From contig CALWVC010000016.1 in NCBI GenBank assembly GCA_944384865.1, forward strand, positions 1-13,735: 13,735 nucleotides of DNA, in the 5' to 3' direction. Both the position numbers and the translations under genes were made by a program. Under the pieces are notes generated by a model, which saw only the letters and a list, made by a program, of their open reading frames with translations, had not been told where the DNA came from and made no database searches. Source of the DNA: an uncultured Clostridia bacterium. GTDB taxonomy: Bacteria > Bacillota > Clostridia > Oscillospirales > Acutalibacteraceae. Position 1 is the stretch's first letter; each line of letters opens with the position of its first letter. Positions 1 through 6,405 of this stretch are shown here, piece by piece.

Positions 1-72
1 GGCACGGTCATTCACGATCTGCCGGTGAAAGATTATCCGCTGCTGTTAACCTTCGGTGATTTTCAGATCTAA
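1..72 (+). CDS. C-terminal end of an unidentified protein (partial)
   Basis: The window opens inside an open reading frame in frame 1 that runs 23 codons to a TAA at 70-72. The visible C-terminus reads as a mostly hydrophobic, beta-rich tail ending in the residues LLLTFGDFQI. A perfect rho-independent terminator begins about 20 nt after the stop, which supports this being a genuine gene end. I do not recognise the family from so short a piece and give it no function. The start lies outside the window. Confidence 0.6.
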   Translation, partial: GTVIHDLPVKDYPLLLTFGDFQI

Positions 73-92
73 AGCGGTGTCTTGCCGTATTC

Positions 93-126
93 CCGCCGCC
101 CGGGGATTATCCGGGCGGCGGTTTTT
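93..126 (+). terminator. Rho-independent terminator of the leftmost gene
   Basis: A perfect 11-bp GC-rich stem (93-103 pairing with 111-121) with a 7-nt loop is followed directly by five T residues (122-126). It sits 20 nt downstream of the TAA of the partial gene at the left edge. This is the classic intrinsic terminator form for the plus strand. Confidence 0.9.
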
Positions 127-296
127 GTCGCATTCGCAAGAGGCCCCCCGGCTTTACCGGGAGAGCGCAAAGAGCTTCAGTAAAAACAGAACGAGCGCGT
201 TGTAAGCGGGCCTCAAGGATCGAAAAAGATTAGACCTTTACAAAGATAAAGGCTTGACGGCCGCGCCAAAAAGCAAAAGGGAATCATTTGTGCGGT
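127..296. other. Gene-free spacer with small hairpins
   Basis: No convincing coding frame is seen on either strand between the two terminators. Two small inverted repeats are present: CCCGG/CCGGG around a 5-nt loop (147-161) and CCTTTA/TAAAGG around a 6-nt loop (235-252). The stretch 215-290 is noticeably more A-rich than its surroundings. I see no tRNA, no riboswitch that I recognise and no clear promoter. Confidence 0.4.
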
Positions 297-332
297 AAAA
301 AAATTCGGGCAAGGCGCACCGCCTTGCCCGAA
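297..332 (-). terminator. Rho-independent terminator of the hydrogenase operon
   Basis: A perfect 13-bp stem (304-316 pairing with 320-332) with a 3-nt loop is followed, on the minus strand, by seven T residues (plus-strand A run 297-303). It lies about 75 nt beyond the stop of hndD and closes the minus-strand operon. On the plus strand only a weak, broken T tract follows (340-353), so the main direction is minus. Confidence 0.93.
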
Positions 333-408
333 TGCCGTTTGTGCTGTTTTTTATCGTTATGCCGCCCCGCACCGTGCAGACGGCATCTCATCGCACATAC
401 GGCGGCTT

Positions 409-2148
409 TTACATCACCACGTCGCCCGACCGGTCCACATAGCTGGTATGTAAGATCTGATGCGCCTTATGGCTGCCGGGAGCTTCCAGATACTCGGCAT
501 AGACCTTTTTGACCACCGGATTTTCATGAGATTTGCGGATGGTTTTGGCCGCATCCTCCGCATACAGCGCGTGGGCGCGTTTGGCCTTGACATCTGTCGT
601 CTGCCATACCGCCGCCGGCTGGATCGGCTGGCCGCCGCCGTTGACGCAGCCGCCCGGACATCCCATGATCTCGATAAAGGTAAACTGTTCGCCGGCCTTG
701 ACCCGCTCCAGCAGCTCTTTTGCGCCGGTCATACCGCTGGCGACGCCCACTTTCACGTGCATACCGCCGACGTCCATCTCGGCGACCTTCACGCTGGCCG
801 TGCCGCGTACCGCTTCAAAATCCACCTGTTCCAGGGTTTCGCCGGTGATGGTTTCCACCGCTGTGCGCAGCGCCGCTTCCATCACACCGCCGGTGGCGCC
901 GAAAATAACGCTTGCGCCGGTGGATTCGCCCAGTGGATTGTCATATTCCTCGTCCGGCAGGTCGGTAAACTTGATATGCGCCCGTTTGATCATTCGGGCC
1001 AGCTCCCGGGTGGTAATGGAAATATCCACATCCGGTACGCCTGCGGCCGATTGATCGGCCCGGCCGATTTCAAACTTTTTGGCGGTGCAGGGCATGACCG
1101 ACACGACCACGATATCCTGCGGGTCGATGCCGTTTTGCTCGGCATACCAGGTCTTGGTCAGCGCGCCGAACATCTGCTGCGGCGATTTGCAGCTGGAAAG
1201 GTTGGGGATCATATCAGGGTAATGATATTCGCAGTATTTGATCCATCCCGGCGAGCAGGAGGTGATCAGCGGCAGCACGCCGCCGGTTTTGATCCGTTCC
1301 ACCAGCTCGTTCGCTTCTTCCATAATCGTAAAGTCGGCGGCGGTATCGGTATCAAACACCTTGTCGAAGCCCAGCCGGCGCAGCGCCGCGGTCATCTTGC
1401 CTTCGACATTGGTGCCGATTGCAAGCCCGAATTCTTCGCCCAGCGCCGCCCGGACCGCCGGCGCGGTCTGTACGACCACATGCTTGGTCTCGTCGGCCAG
1501 CGCCTCATAGACCCTGGCGGTATCGTCCTTCTCCCGGAGCGCGCCGGTGGGGCAGTTGACGATACACTGCCCGCAGGAGATACAGTCTACATGATCCAGG
1601 GTTTCGTCGTAGACGCAGCCGATGTGGGTATCAAAGCCCCGGTCGTTGGCGCCGATGACGCCTACCTGCTGCTGTTTGCAGACAGCTACGCAGCGGCGAC
1701 ACAGAATACATTTGGAATTGTCCCGCACCATATGGGGCGCGGAGGTGTCAAAAATCACTTCAGGTTTATCACCCTCATACAACCGCTCGTTTTCGATGCC
1801 GTATTCGCGGCACAGCGTTTGCAGCTCGCAGTTGCCGGAACGCACGCAGGACAAGCAGGACCGGTTGTGGGTGGATAAAATCATCTGCAGGGTGGTTTTG
1901 CGGGCGTTGCGCACCCGTTCGGTGTTGGTGAACACCTCCATCCCTTCGCTGACCGGAAACACGCAGGCGGTGGCCAGCGCCCGGCCGCCCTTGACTTCGA
2001 CCACGCAGATGCGGCAAGCGCCGATCTCATTGATTTCTTTCATATAACACAGGGTGGGAATGTCGATCTGCAGCTTTCTGGCAGCCTCCAGAATCGTGGA
2101 GCCTTCCGGCACGCTGACGTCCATTCCGTTGATCTTCAAATTGACCAT
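409..2148 (-). CDS. hndD: NADH-dependent [FeFe] hydrogenase, catalytic subunit HndD
   Basis: Catalytic subunit of a soluble multimeric [FeFe] hydrogenase; reduces protons to H2 at the H-cluster in the cytoplasm. The 579-residue protein has the expected modules in order: a plant-type [2Fe-2S] domain (C34, C45, C48, C62), a His-Cys3 [4Fe-4S] site (H94, C98, C101, C107), two [4Fe-4S] ferredoxin motifs (C147/150/153/157 and C189/192/195/199), then the H-domain. H-cluster motifs are TSCSPGW (L1, 296-302), MPCTAKKFE (L2, 351-359) and GCPGGCVNGGGQP (L3, 496-508), followed by a small-subunit-like tail. L1 has Ser where the textbook motif has a second Cys. Length matches HndD of Desulfovibrio (about 585). 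An AAGGAG site precedes the ATG; the gene starts 18 nt after hndC and is last in the operon. No HydE, HydF or HydG maturase gene is in the window, so maturation must be encoded elsewhere. Confidence 0.96.
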   Translation of the reverse strand: MVNLKINGMDVSVPEGSTILEAARKLQIDIPTLCYMKEINEIGACRICVVEVKGGRALATACVFPVSEGMEVFTNTERVRNARKTTLQMILSTHNRSCLSCVRSGNCELQTLCREYGIENERLYEGDKPEVIFDTSAPHMVRDNSKCILCRRCVAVCKQQQVGVIGANDRGFDTHIGCVYDETLDHVDCISCGQCIVNCPTGALREKDDTARVYEALADETKHVVVQTAPAVRAALGEEFGLAIGTNVEGKMTAALRRLGFDKVFDTDTAADFTIMEEANELVERIKTGGVLPLITSCSPGWIKYCEYHYPDMIPNLSSCKSPQQMFGALTKTWYAEQNGIDPQDIVVVSVMPCTAKKFEIGRADQSAAGVPDVDISITTRELARMIKRAHIKFTDLPDEEYDNPLGESTGASVIFGATGGVMEAALRTAVETITGETLEQVDFEAVRGTASVKVAEMDVGGMHVKVGVASGMTGAKELLERVKAGEQFTFIEIMGCPGGCVNGGGQPIQPAAVWQTTDVKAKRAHALYAEDAAKTIRKSHENPVVKKVYAEYLEAPGSHKAHQILHTSYVDRSGDVVM

Positions 2149-2166
2149 TGTCGCAAAGCTCCTTTC

Positions 2167-3957
2167 TTATCTTTTGGAAATCGCCTGAAACTTGCAGGCG
2201 GTGGCGCAGGCGCCGCATTTGATGCACTTGTCCTGATTGATGACGTGCGGCTGTTTGACGCTGCCCTCGATGGCCCCCACCGGACATTGCCGCGCACACA
2301 GCGTACAGCCCTTACAGGTGTCGGGATCAATAAAATATTTGGTCAGTTTTTTACATACGCCGGCCGGGCAGGTCTTGTCTTTGACGTGCGCCTCGTATTC
2401 ATGCCGGAAATACCGCAGCGTCGATAATACCGGGTTGGGCGCCGTCTGCCCCAGGCCGCATAACGCGTTGTCTTTGATATAATAGCAAAGCTGCTCCATT
2501 TTATCCAGATCAGCCATTGTGCCCTTGCCCTGGGTGATCTTATCCAGCATTTCCAGCAGCCGTTTGGTACCTACACGGCACGGTGTACATTTACCGCAGG
2601 ATTCGTCTACCGTGAATTCCAAAAAGAATTTTGCGATATCCACCATACAGGTGTCTTCATCCATGACGATCAGACCGCCCGAGCCCATCATGGAGCCGAT
2701 GGAGATCAGGTTGTCATAGTCGATGGGGATATCGAAGTGTTCCGCGGGGATACAACCGCCTGACGGCCCGCCGGTCTGGGCTGCTTTAAACTTTTTGCCG
2801 TTGGGAATACCGCCGCCGATCTCTTCGATTACTTCCCGCAGCGTGGTGCCCATCGGGATTTCCACCAGGCCGGTATGCTTGATTTTGCCGCCCAGCGCGA
2901 ACACCTTGGTGCCTTTGGATTTTTCGGTGCCCATGGAGGCAAACCAGTCGGCGCCTTTTAAAATGATCTGCGGAATATTGGCATAGGTTTCTACGTTGTT
3001 CAGAATGGTGGGTTTGCCGAACAGGCCCTTGACCGCCGGATACGGCGGCCGCGGACGGGGCTCGCCCCGGTGGCCTTCGATGGAGGTCATCAGCGCGGTT
3101 TCCTCGCCGCAGACAAACGCGCCGGCGCCCAGCCGCAGCTCAATATCAAAGTGAAAGCCGGTGCCGAAGATGTCGTCGCCCAGCAGCCCGTATGCATGGG
3201 CCTGGTCAATGGCGATTTTCAGCCGCTGCACCGCGATGGGATATTCCGCCCGGACATAGATATAGCCCTGTGACGCGCCGATGGCATAGCCCGCGATGGC
3301 CATAGCCTCCAGCACCACATGGGGATCGCCCTCGAGGATCGAGCGGTCCATAAACGCGCCGGGGTCGCCCTCGTCGGCGTTGCAGCAGACATATTTCTGG
3401 TCGGCCTGATTCCCCGCCGCCAGCATCCATTTGACGCCGGTGGGGAACCCGCCGCCGCCCCGGCCCCGCAGGCCGGAATCCTTGATGATCTGGATGACGT
3501 CGGCCGGCTGCATCTCGGTGAGCACCTTGCCCAGCGCCTGATAGCCGTCCATCGCGATATATTCGTCGATGATCTCCGGGTTGATCACGCCGCAGTTGCG
3601 CAGCGCCACCCGCTTCTGTTTTCTGTAAAACGCCGTTTCATTCAGCGATTTGACGTCGTTGGTATCGGTGACGGTTTCATCATATAACAGCCGTTTGACG
3701 ATCCGCCCCTTTAACAGGTGCTCGTCGACAATCTCTTTGACGTCGTCGACCGTCACGCGGGAATAAAAGCAGCCTTCGGGATACACGATCATAATCGGCC
3801 CCAAAGCGCAAAGGCCGAAGCATCCGGTCTTGACGACGTTGACGTCGTTTTCAAGCCCTACCGCTTTGATCTCCTGCTCCATCGCCTCAATGATTTTCAG
3901 GCTCTGGGAGGAGGTGCAGCCGGTGCCGCCGCAAATCAGTACCTGTGAACGATACAT
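2167..3957 (-). CDS. hndC: Hydrogenase NADH-oxidising flavoprotein subunit HndC (NuoF-like)
   Basis: Diaphorase subunit that binds NADH and FMN and passes electrons to the hydrogenase; homologous to NuoF of complex I. Its 596 residues show an N-terminal thioredoxin-like [2Fe-2S] domain (C9, C14, C46, C50), the NADH/FMN-binding glycine-rich GRGGGGFPTG (165-174) and CNADEGDPGAF (192-202), an SLBB-type region, the [4Fe-4S] motif ESCGKCTPC (C454, C457, C460, with C500), and a C-terminal two-cluster ferredoxin domain (C548/551/554/558 and C578/581/584/588). This fusion order is typical of HydB/HndC subunits of bifurcating hydrogenases, which use NADH and reduced ferredoxin together (established for the family, inferred here). 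A strong AAGGAGG ribosome binding site lies 10 nt before the ATG. It sits between hndB (20 nt) and hndD (18 nt). Confidence 0.96.
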   Translation of the reverse strand: MYRSQVLICGGTGCTSSQSLKIIEAMEQEIKAVGLENDVNVVKTGCFGLCALGPIMIVYPEGCFYSRVTVDDVKEIVDEHLLKGRIVKRLLYDETVTDTNDVKSLNETAFYRKQKRVALRNCGVINPEIIDEYIAMDGYQALGKVLTEMQPADVIQIIKDSGLRGRGGGGFPTGVKWMLAAGNQADQKYVCCNADEGDPGAFMDRSILEGDPHVVLEAMAIAGYAIGASQGYIYVRAEYPIAVQRLKIAIDQAHAYGLLGDDIFGTGFHFDIELRLGAGAFVCGEETALMTSIEGHRGEPRPRPPYPAVKGLFGKPTILNNVETYANIPQIILKGADWFASMGTEKSKGTKVFALGGKIKHTGLVEIPMGTTLREVIEEIGGGIPNGKKFKAAQTGGPSGGCIPAEHFDIPIDYDNLISIGSMMGSGGLIVMDEDTCMVDIAKFFLEFTVDESCGKCTPCRVGTKRLLEMLDKITQGKGTMADLDKMEQLCYYIKDNALCGLGQTAPNPVLSTLRYFRHEYEAHVKDKTCPAGVCKKLTKYFIDPDTCKGCTLCARQCPVGAIEGSVKQPHVINQDKCIKCGACATACKFQAISKR

Positions 3958-3977
3958 GCGAATTGTTCCTCCTTATC

Positions 3978-4346
3978 CTATTGGTTCGCGCCGATGGTAT
4001 ATTTGGTTACCGGCCGGCCGTTGACAATATGCTCGGTGATGACCTCGGCCACCTTTTCGGGCGTCATTTTTACATATGTAACCTTTTCCTTGCCGGGGGC
4101 AAATACCTCCACCACCGGCTCAAACTGGCAGATGCCGATACAGCCGGTCTGGGTGACCATAACGTCCTGTAGCCCTCTGCGCGCCACCTCGTCGGCAAAG
4201 GCGTTGAGTACCGGCCGCGCACCGGCGGCGATGCCGCAGGTCGCCATGCCCACCACGATACGGACAGCCGCCTCTGACTCGCCCCGGACATTGATATTCT
4301 GCCGGGCCTTGTCGCGGATCGCTTTCAGCTCTTCTAACGATTTCAT
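3978..4346 (-). CDS. hndB: Hydrogenase subunit HndB (thioredoxin-like ferredoxin)
   Basis: A 122-residue small electron-transfer subunit with the thioredoxin-like [2Fe-2S] ferredoxin fold found beside HndC and HndD. The N-terminal 25 residues look helical (LEELKAIRDKARQ), followed by the family signature ATCGIAAGAR (35-44) and QTGCIGIC (66-73). Only three cysteines are present: C37, C69 and C73. A fourth ligand for a normal all-Cys [2Fe-2S] cluster is not visible. An AAAGGAG site stands 11 nt before the ATG. The gene lies 19 nt after the HATPase gene and 20 nt before hndC, all on one strand. The assignment rests on the motif pair, the size and the operon position. Confidence 0.9.
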   Translation of the reverse strand: MKSLEELKAIRDKARQNINVRGESEAAVRIVVGMATCGIAAGARPVLNAFADEVARRGLQDVMVTQTGCIGICQFEPVVEVFAPGKEKVTYVKMTPEKVAEVITEHIVNGRPVTKYTIGANQ

Positions 4347-4365
4347 AAAGCGTTACGCTCCTTTT

Positions 4366-4914
4366 TCAATAATTTGTGTGTACAAACGGACTGTTCTCGT
4401 CGTAATAGGCGCCGATCCAGTCTAATACGTCGGGCTGGTCCAGCGGGACCTCGCCTAAAATCTCCCGAAGCTGCCGGGTGTCCAGCTCCATACACGCGCC
4501 GTCCAGCCGTTCCAGATACAGAAAATCGACCTGTGGGTTGGTGCGCACCAGCAGCAGCAGCGTGCCCTTCAGATCGCCCAGCGGCATCCGGTCGATGTGG
4601 GCCAGGCCAAATGCAGCGTCTACCGCCGTGCCCCGGCCCTGCCGGGAATCAATGGTCAGCCCGCCGCCGGAAAGCTCCGCCGCCATTTTAAACAGCGGAA
4701 CGCCCAGCCCCACCTTGCGGGTGGTCCGGGTGGTGAAAAACGGGTCGGTGACCGCCTGTAGCTGCTGCGGCGACATACCGCACCCGTCGTCTTTGATCTG
4801 AATGTGCAGCGTATCTGCCGCGGTGTCGGCCGCAACGGTGATCTCCACCAGTTTTGCGCCGGCCTTCAGCGCGTTCTGCGCCACATCCAGCAGGTGCATC
4901 GAGAGCTCCTGCAT
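4366..4914 (-). CDS. Stand-alone HATPase-domain (histidine-kinase-like ATP-binding) protein in the hydrogenase operon
   Basis: A 182-residue soluble protein with a GHKL/HATPase_c fold but no dimerisation-phosphoacceptor histidine domain, no sensor and no membrane segment. Visible boxes are the N box (N14 in DVAQNALKAGA), the G1 box DDGCGM (42-47), the GLGVPLF lid region (69-75) and the GRGT box (93-96). About 80 further C-terminal residues are family-specific and I assign them no function. Similar ATPases are recurrent neighbours of Hnd/Hyd hydrogenase genes in Firmicutes; their role is, to my knowledge, not established. The start at 4914 lies 4 nt after the hndA stop, suggesting translational coupling, and begins with the family-like MxELSxHxLD. 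A second ATG at 4899 has a much better AGGAG (4906-4910, 6 nt spacing) and would remove five residues. Kinase activity should not be assumed. Confidence 0.88.
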   Translation of the reverse strand: MQELSMHLLDVAQNALKAGAKLVEITVAADTAADTLHIQIKDDGCGMSPQQLQAVTDPFFTTRTTRKVGLGVPLFKMAAELSGGGLTIDSRQGRGTAVDAAFGLAHIDRMPLGDLKGTLLLLVRTNPQVDFLYLERLDGACMELDTRQLREILGEVPLDQPDVLDWIGAYYDENSPFVHTNY

Positions 4915-4918
4915 AACG

Positions 4919-5413
4919 TTATATGTATTTCTGGAGGATATCCTCCACGTCGTCTGCCACCAGCCGGCCGTATACTTCGTCGTTGATGGTCATAACCGGC
5001 GCCAGGCCGCAGGCGCCGATACAGCGGCAGGCTTCCAGCGAAAATTTGCCGTCGGGGGTGCATTCGTCCGGCCCGATGCCCAGCTTTTCGCTGATCTTAT
5101 CCAACACCGCCTGCGCCCCTTTGACATAACAGGCGGTCCCGAGGCATACTGAAATTTTGTATTCGCCTTTGGGCGTCAGCGCAAACTGCGAATAAAAGGT
5201 AGATACGCCATAGACCTCCTCCACCGGGATATCCAGCCCCCGTGCGATCATCTGCTGCACTTCAACGGGCAGGTATCCGTAGATTTCCTGCGCCTGCTGC
5301 ATCACCGGCATCAGCGCGCCTTTTTCGCCCTTATGCTGCTGGATTACAGCCGCCAGCGCGCGCTCCTGCTCCGGCGTGCCGGAAAACGGGAGGCTGCTTT
5401 TGCGTTTCTTCAT
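4919..5413 (-). CDS. hndA: Hydrogenase subunit HndA (NuoE-like [2Fe-2S] protein)
   Basis: First gene of the hydrogenase operon. The 164-residue protein matches the 24-kDa NuoE/HndA family in length and layout: an N-terminal helical bundle (about 15-80, with the conserved GYLP and YGVSTFYSQF stretches) and a thioredoxin-like [2Fe-2S] domain whose ligands are C90 and C95 (CLGTAC) and C131 and C135 (CIGAC). It transfers electrons together with the NuoF-like HndC. The ATG at 5413 is preceded by GAGGA with a 7-9 nt spacing. It is transcribed from a region containing an extended -10 element and a Rex-like inverted repeat about 60-80 nt upstream, and it leads the order hndA, ATPase, hndB, hndC, hndD. 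Confidence 0.95.
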   Translation of the reverse strand: MKKRKSSLPFSGTPEQERALAAVIQQHKGEKGALMPVMQQAQEIYGYLPVEVQQMIARGLDIPVEEVYGVSTFYSQFALTPKGEYKISVCLGTACYVKGAQAVLDKISEKLGIGPDECTPDGKFSLEACRCIGACGLAPVMTINDEVYGRLVADDVEDILQKYI

Positions 5414-5474
5414 CCAAGGTTCCTCGCTTTCAATAAAAGATGCTGCTGTGTTTTTGCTGAAACCGCCAAAAAGA

Positions 5475-5492
5475 TTGATACATTTTTAACAA
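5475..5492 (-). promoter_or_regulatory. Candidate Rex operator upstream of hndA
   Basis: An 18-nt imperfect inverted repeat reads, on the minus strand, TTGTTAA-AAAT-GTATCAA. The clostridial Rex consensus is TTGTTAA-N4-TTAACAA: the first half matches perfectly and the second in five of seven positions (12 of 14 overall). It lies about 62-79 nt upstream of the hndA ATG and about 26 nt downstream of the best -10 element, where a bound repressor could block transcription. Rex releases DNA at a high NADH/NAD+ ratio and is known to control hydrogenase and fermentation genes in Firmicutes. Binding here is inferred from sequence only. Confidence 0.55.
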
Positions 5493-5518
5493 ATAACAGC
5501 AAAATGAACATTAAATTT

Positions 5519-5527
5519 AGTATAGCA
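5519..5527 (-). promoter_or_regulatory. Extended -10 promoter element of the hnd operon
   Basis: The minus strand reads TGC-TATACT, an extended -10 (TGn plus a five-of-six TATAAT match), in an AT-rich stretch roughly 105 nt upstream of the hndA start. No good -35 lies 16-18 nt upstream, which is tolerated by extended -10 promoters. A weaker alternative is TTGCTG, 16 nt, TATCAA further downstream (minus strand, about 5477-5504), which would overlap the Rex-like site. Which one is used cannot be decided from sequence. Confidence 0.5.
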
Positions 5528-5615
5528 TAAACAATTTGAAATTTCTACTCCTTTCTGCAAGAAAATACAGACAAATTCACTGCCCGGTCCGACTGATCGG
5601 CCGGCTACCTGCGGG

Positions 5616-5644
5616 TTGCGCGCTGCCCGGGAATGTGGTAGAAT
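5616..5644 (+). promoter_or_regulatory. Promoter upstream of the DUF4250 gene
   Basis: TTGCGC (5616-5621) and TAGAAT (5639-5644) are separated by exactly 17 nt, a fair sigma-A promoter pointing right. It implies transcription starting near 5651 and an untranslated leader of about 145 nt before the GTG start at 5796. Confidence 0.55.
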
Positions 5645-5650
5645 GACCGT

Positions 5651-5795
5651 ATGAGCGGTTAGGATCTGTAGCCCCCCACTTTGTAGGGGCATTTTATCAG
5701 CATGGTTATCCCCCGCCAAAGCGGCAACCGCACAAAGGCATGTTATATCAATTGCCGGCGGGAAACCGGCTTTCAATCGGAAAGGAGGGCGTCTG
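5651..5795 (+). other. Long potentially structured leader of the DUF4250 gene
   Basis: Between the predicted start site and the ribosome binding site lie several short inverted repeats: GCCCC/GGGGC (5671-5690, followed by ATTTTAT), GCGG/CCGC (5721-5731) and GCCGG/CCGGC (5754-5770). The first resembles a weak attenuator-like hairpin. I do not recognise a known riboswitch or 6S RNA consensus in it. It may simply be a long leader. Confidence 0.25.
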
Positions 5796-5975
5796 GTGCA
5801 GCTGCCCAAAGACCCGTATATTTTAGTCAGCCTGATCAATACCAAGCTGCGGGATTTTTACGCTGATCCCGCGGATCTGTGCAAAAGCCTGGGGCTGGAT
5901 CAAAACGAGTTGGAACAGACGTTGTCTGCCGCGGGGTTCCGGTATGATCCCGATACCAACCAATACCGTCCGTGA
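5796..5975 (+). CDS. DUF4250 domain protein (small, GTG start)
   Basis: A 59-residue protein starting with GTG and ending at TGA 5973-5975. Its sequence fits the small DUF4250 family of Clostridia throughout: the LPKDPYILVSLINTKLRD opening (residues 3-20), the central LCKSLGLDQNELEQTL helices and the closing GFRYDPDTNQYR. Function of the family is unknown; the helix-turn-helix-like central part (LCKSLGLDQNELEQTL) could bind nucleic acid, but this is only a guess. The start is fixed by an excellent AAAGGAGGG ribosome binding site (5781-5789) 7 nt upstream and by the family N-terminus. It is read divergently from the hydrogenase operon and behind its own promoter. Because it is short and lacks ATG, simple ORF scans miss it. 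Confidence 0.85.
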   Translation: MQLPKDPYILVSLINTKLRDFYADPADLCKSLGLDQNELEQTLSAAGFRYDPDTNQYRP

Positions 5976-6005
5976 AGGCGGCCGCCGGAAAGAGGAAGGC
6001 AAAAT

Positions 6006-6266
6006 ATGCCGGCTTATAAATGCATCTGACAATATGCAAGGCCGCGCGACGCAGAGCCATGCGGGCGGATGCGCCGGCAATCGCCCGGAAGCGGCGGCTG
6101 TATTCAAACAAACGGACGTCCGTTTCACGGGTTGTGTCCGTCGGCTGCCTGCTGTCAGGACAACGGCTTTGCACATTGCGGTAAATGCGCTGAGATCCCA
6201 TACGCGCTTTTGACGCGGTGTTCCTGCGACCGCAACATGGAGACACGCCGCCCGGCGCGCGCATAG
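6006..6266 (+). pseudogene. Degenerate DUF3795-like cysteine-rich gene remnant
   Basis: An ATG at 6006 behind an AGAGGAAGG-like ribosome binding site starts MPAYKC, but a TGA follows at 6027-6029. Beyond it the same frame stays open to TAG 6264-6266 and contains the residues LCPSAACCQDNGFAHCGKC, then AEIPYALLTRCSCD. That resembles the C-terminal half of DUF3795-type cysteine-rich proteins, where a CP...CC...G...HCGECPEFPC pattern recurs. The normal N-terminal cysteine pairs and some 40-50 residues are missing, and the expected final PC is PY. I infer a decayed gene with a nonsense codon and an internal deletion. The family match is from memory of the pattern, so an unrelated or chance ORF is possible. 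It is in the same orientation as, and 30 nt after, the DUF4250 gene. Confidence 0.45.
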
Positions 6267-6405
6267 AGCAGTGTAAAGCACAGGCAAAATTCCACAGATA
6301 AACAGGCGCTGCGTGCGCAGGCAGATGTTTATGTACGCAGATGTTTGCGCCGGCGGGCGGGTTCGGCGCAGACCGGTGTTTTCGTTCAAAAGGGGGCATA
6401 GCGTG

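Noticed and set aside
460..1878. A 472-codon plus-strand open frame across the hydrogenase gene
   Set aside because: It lies wholly antisense to hndD, whose cofactor motifs are unmistakable, and its translation shows no domain. GC-rich codon bias keeps the opposite strand open.
6321..6346. Direct repeat GCAGATGTTT (6321-6330 and 6337-6346)
   Set aside because: It has only two short copies and no array structure, so it is not a CRISPR array or a convincing regulatory site.
6313..6405. Longer N-terminus for the AlkZ-like protein (start at 6313)
   Set aside because: No ribosome binding site precedes it, the added residues are Arg/Cys-rich and unlike the rest, and a good site stands before 6403/6406.
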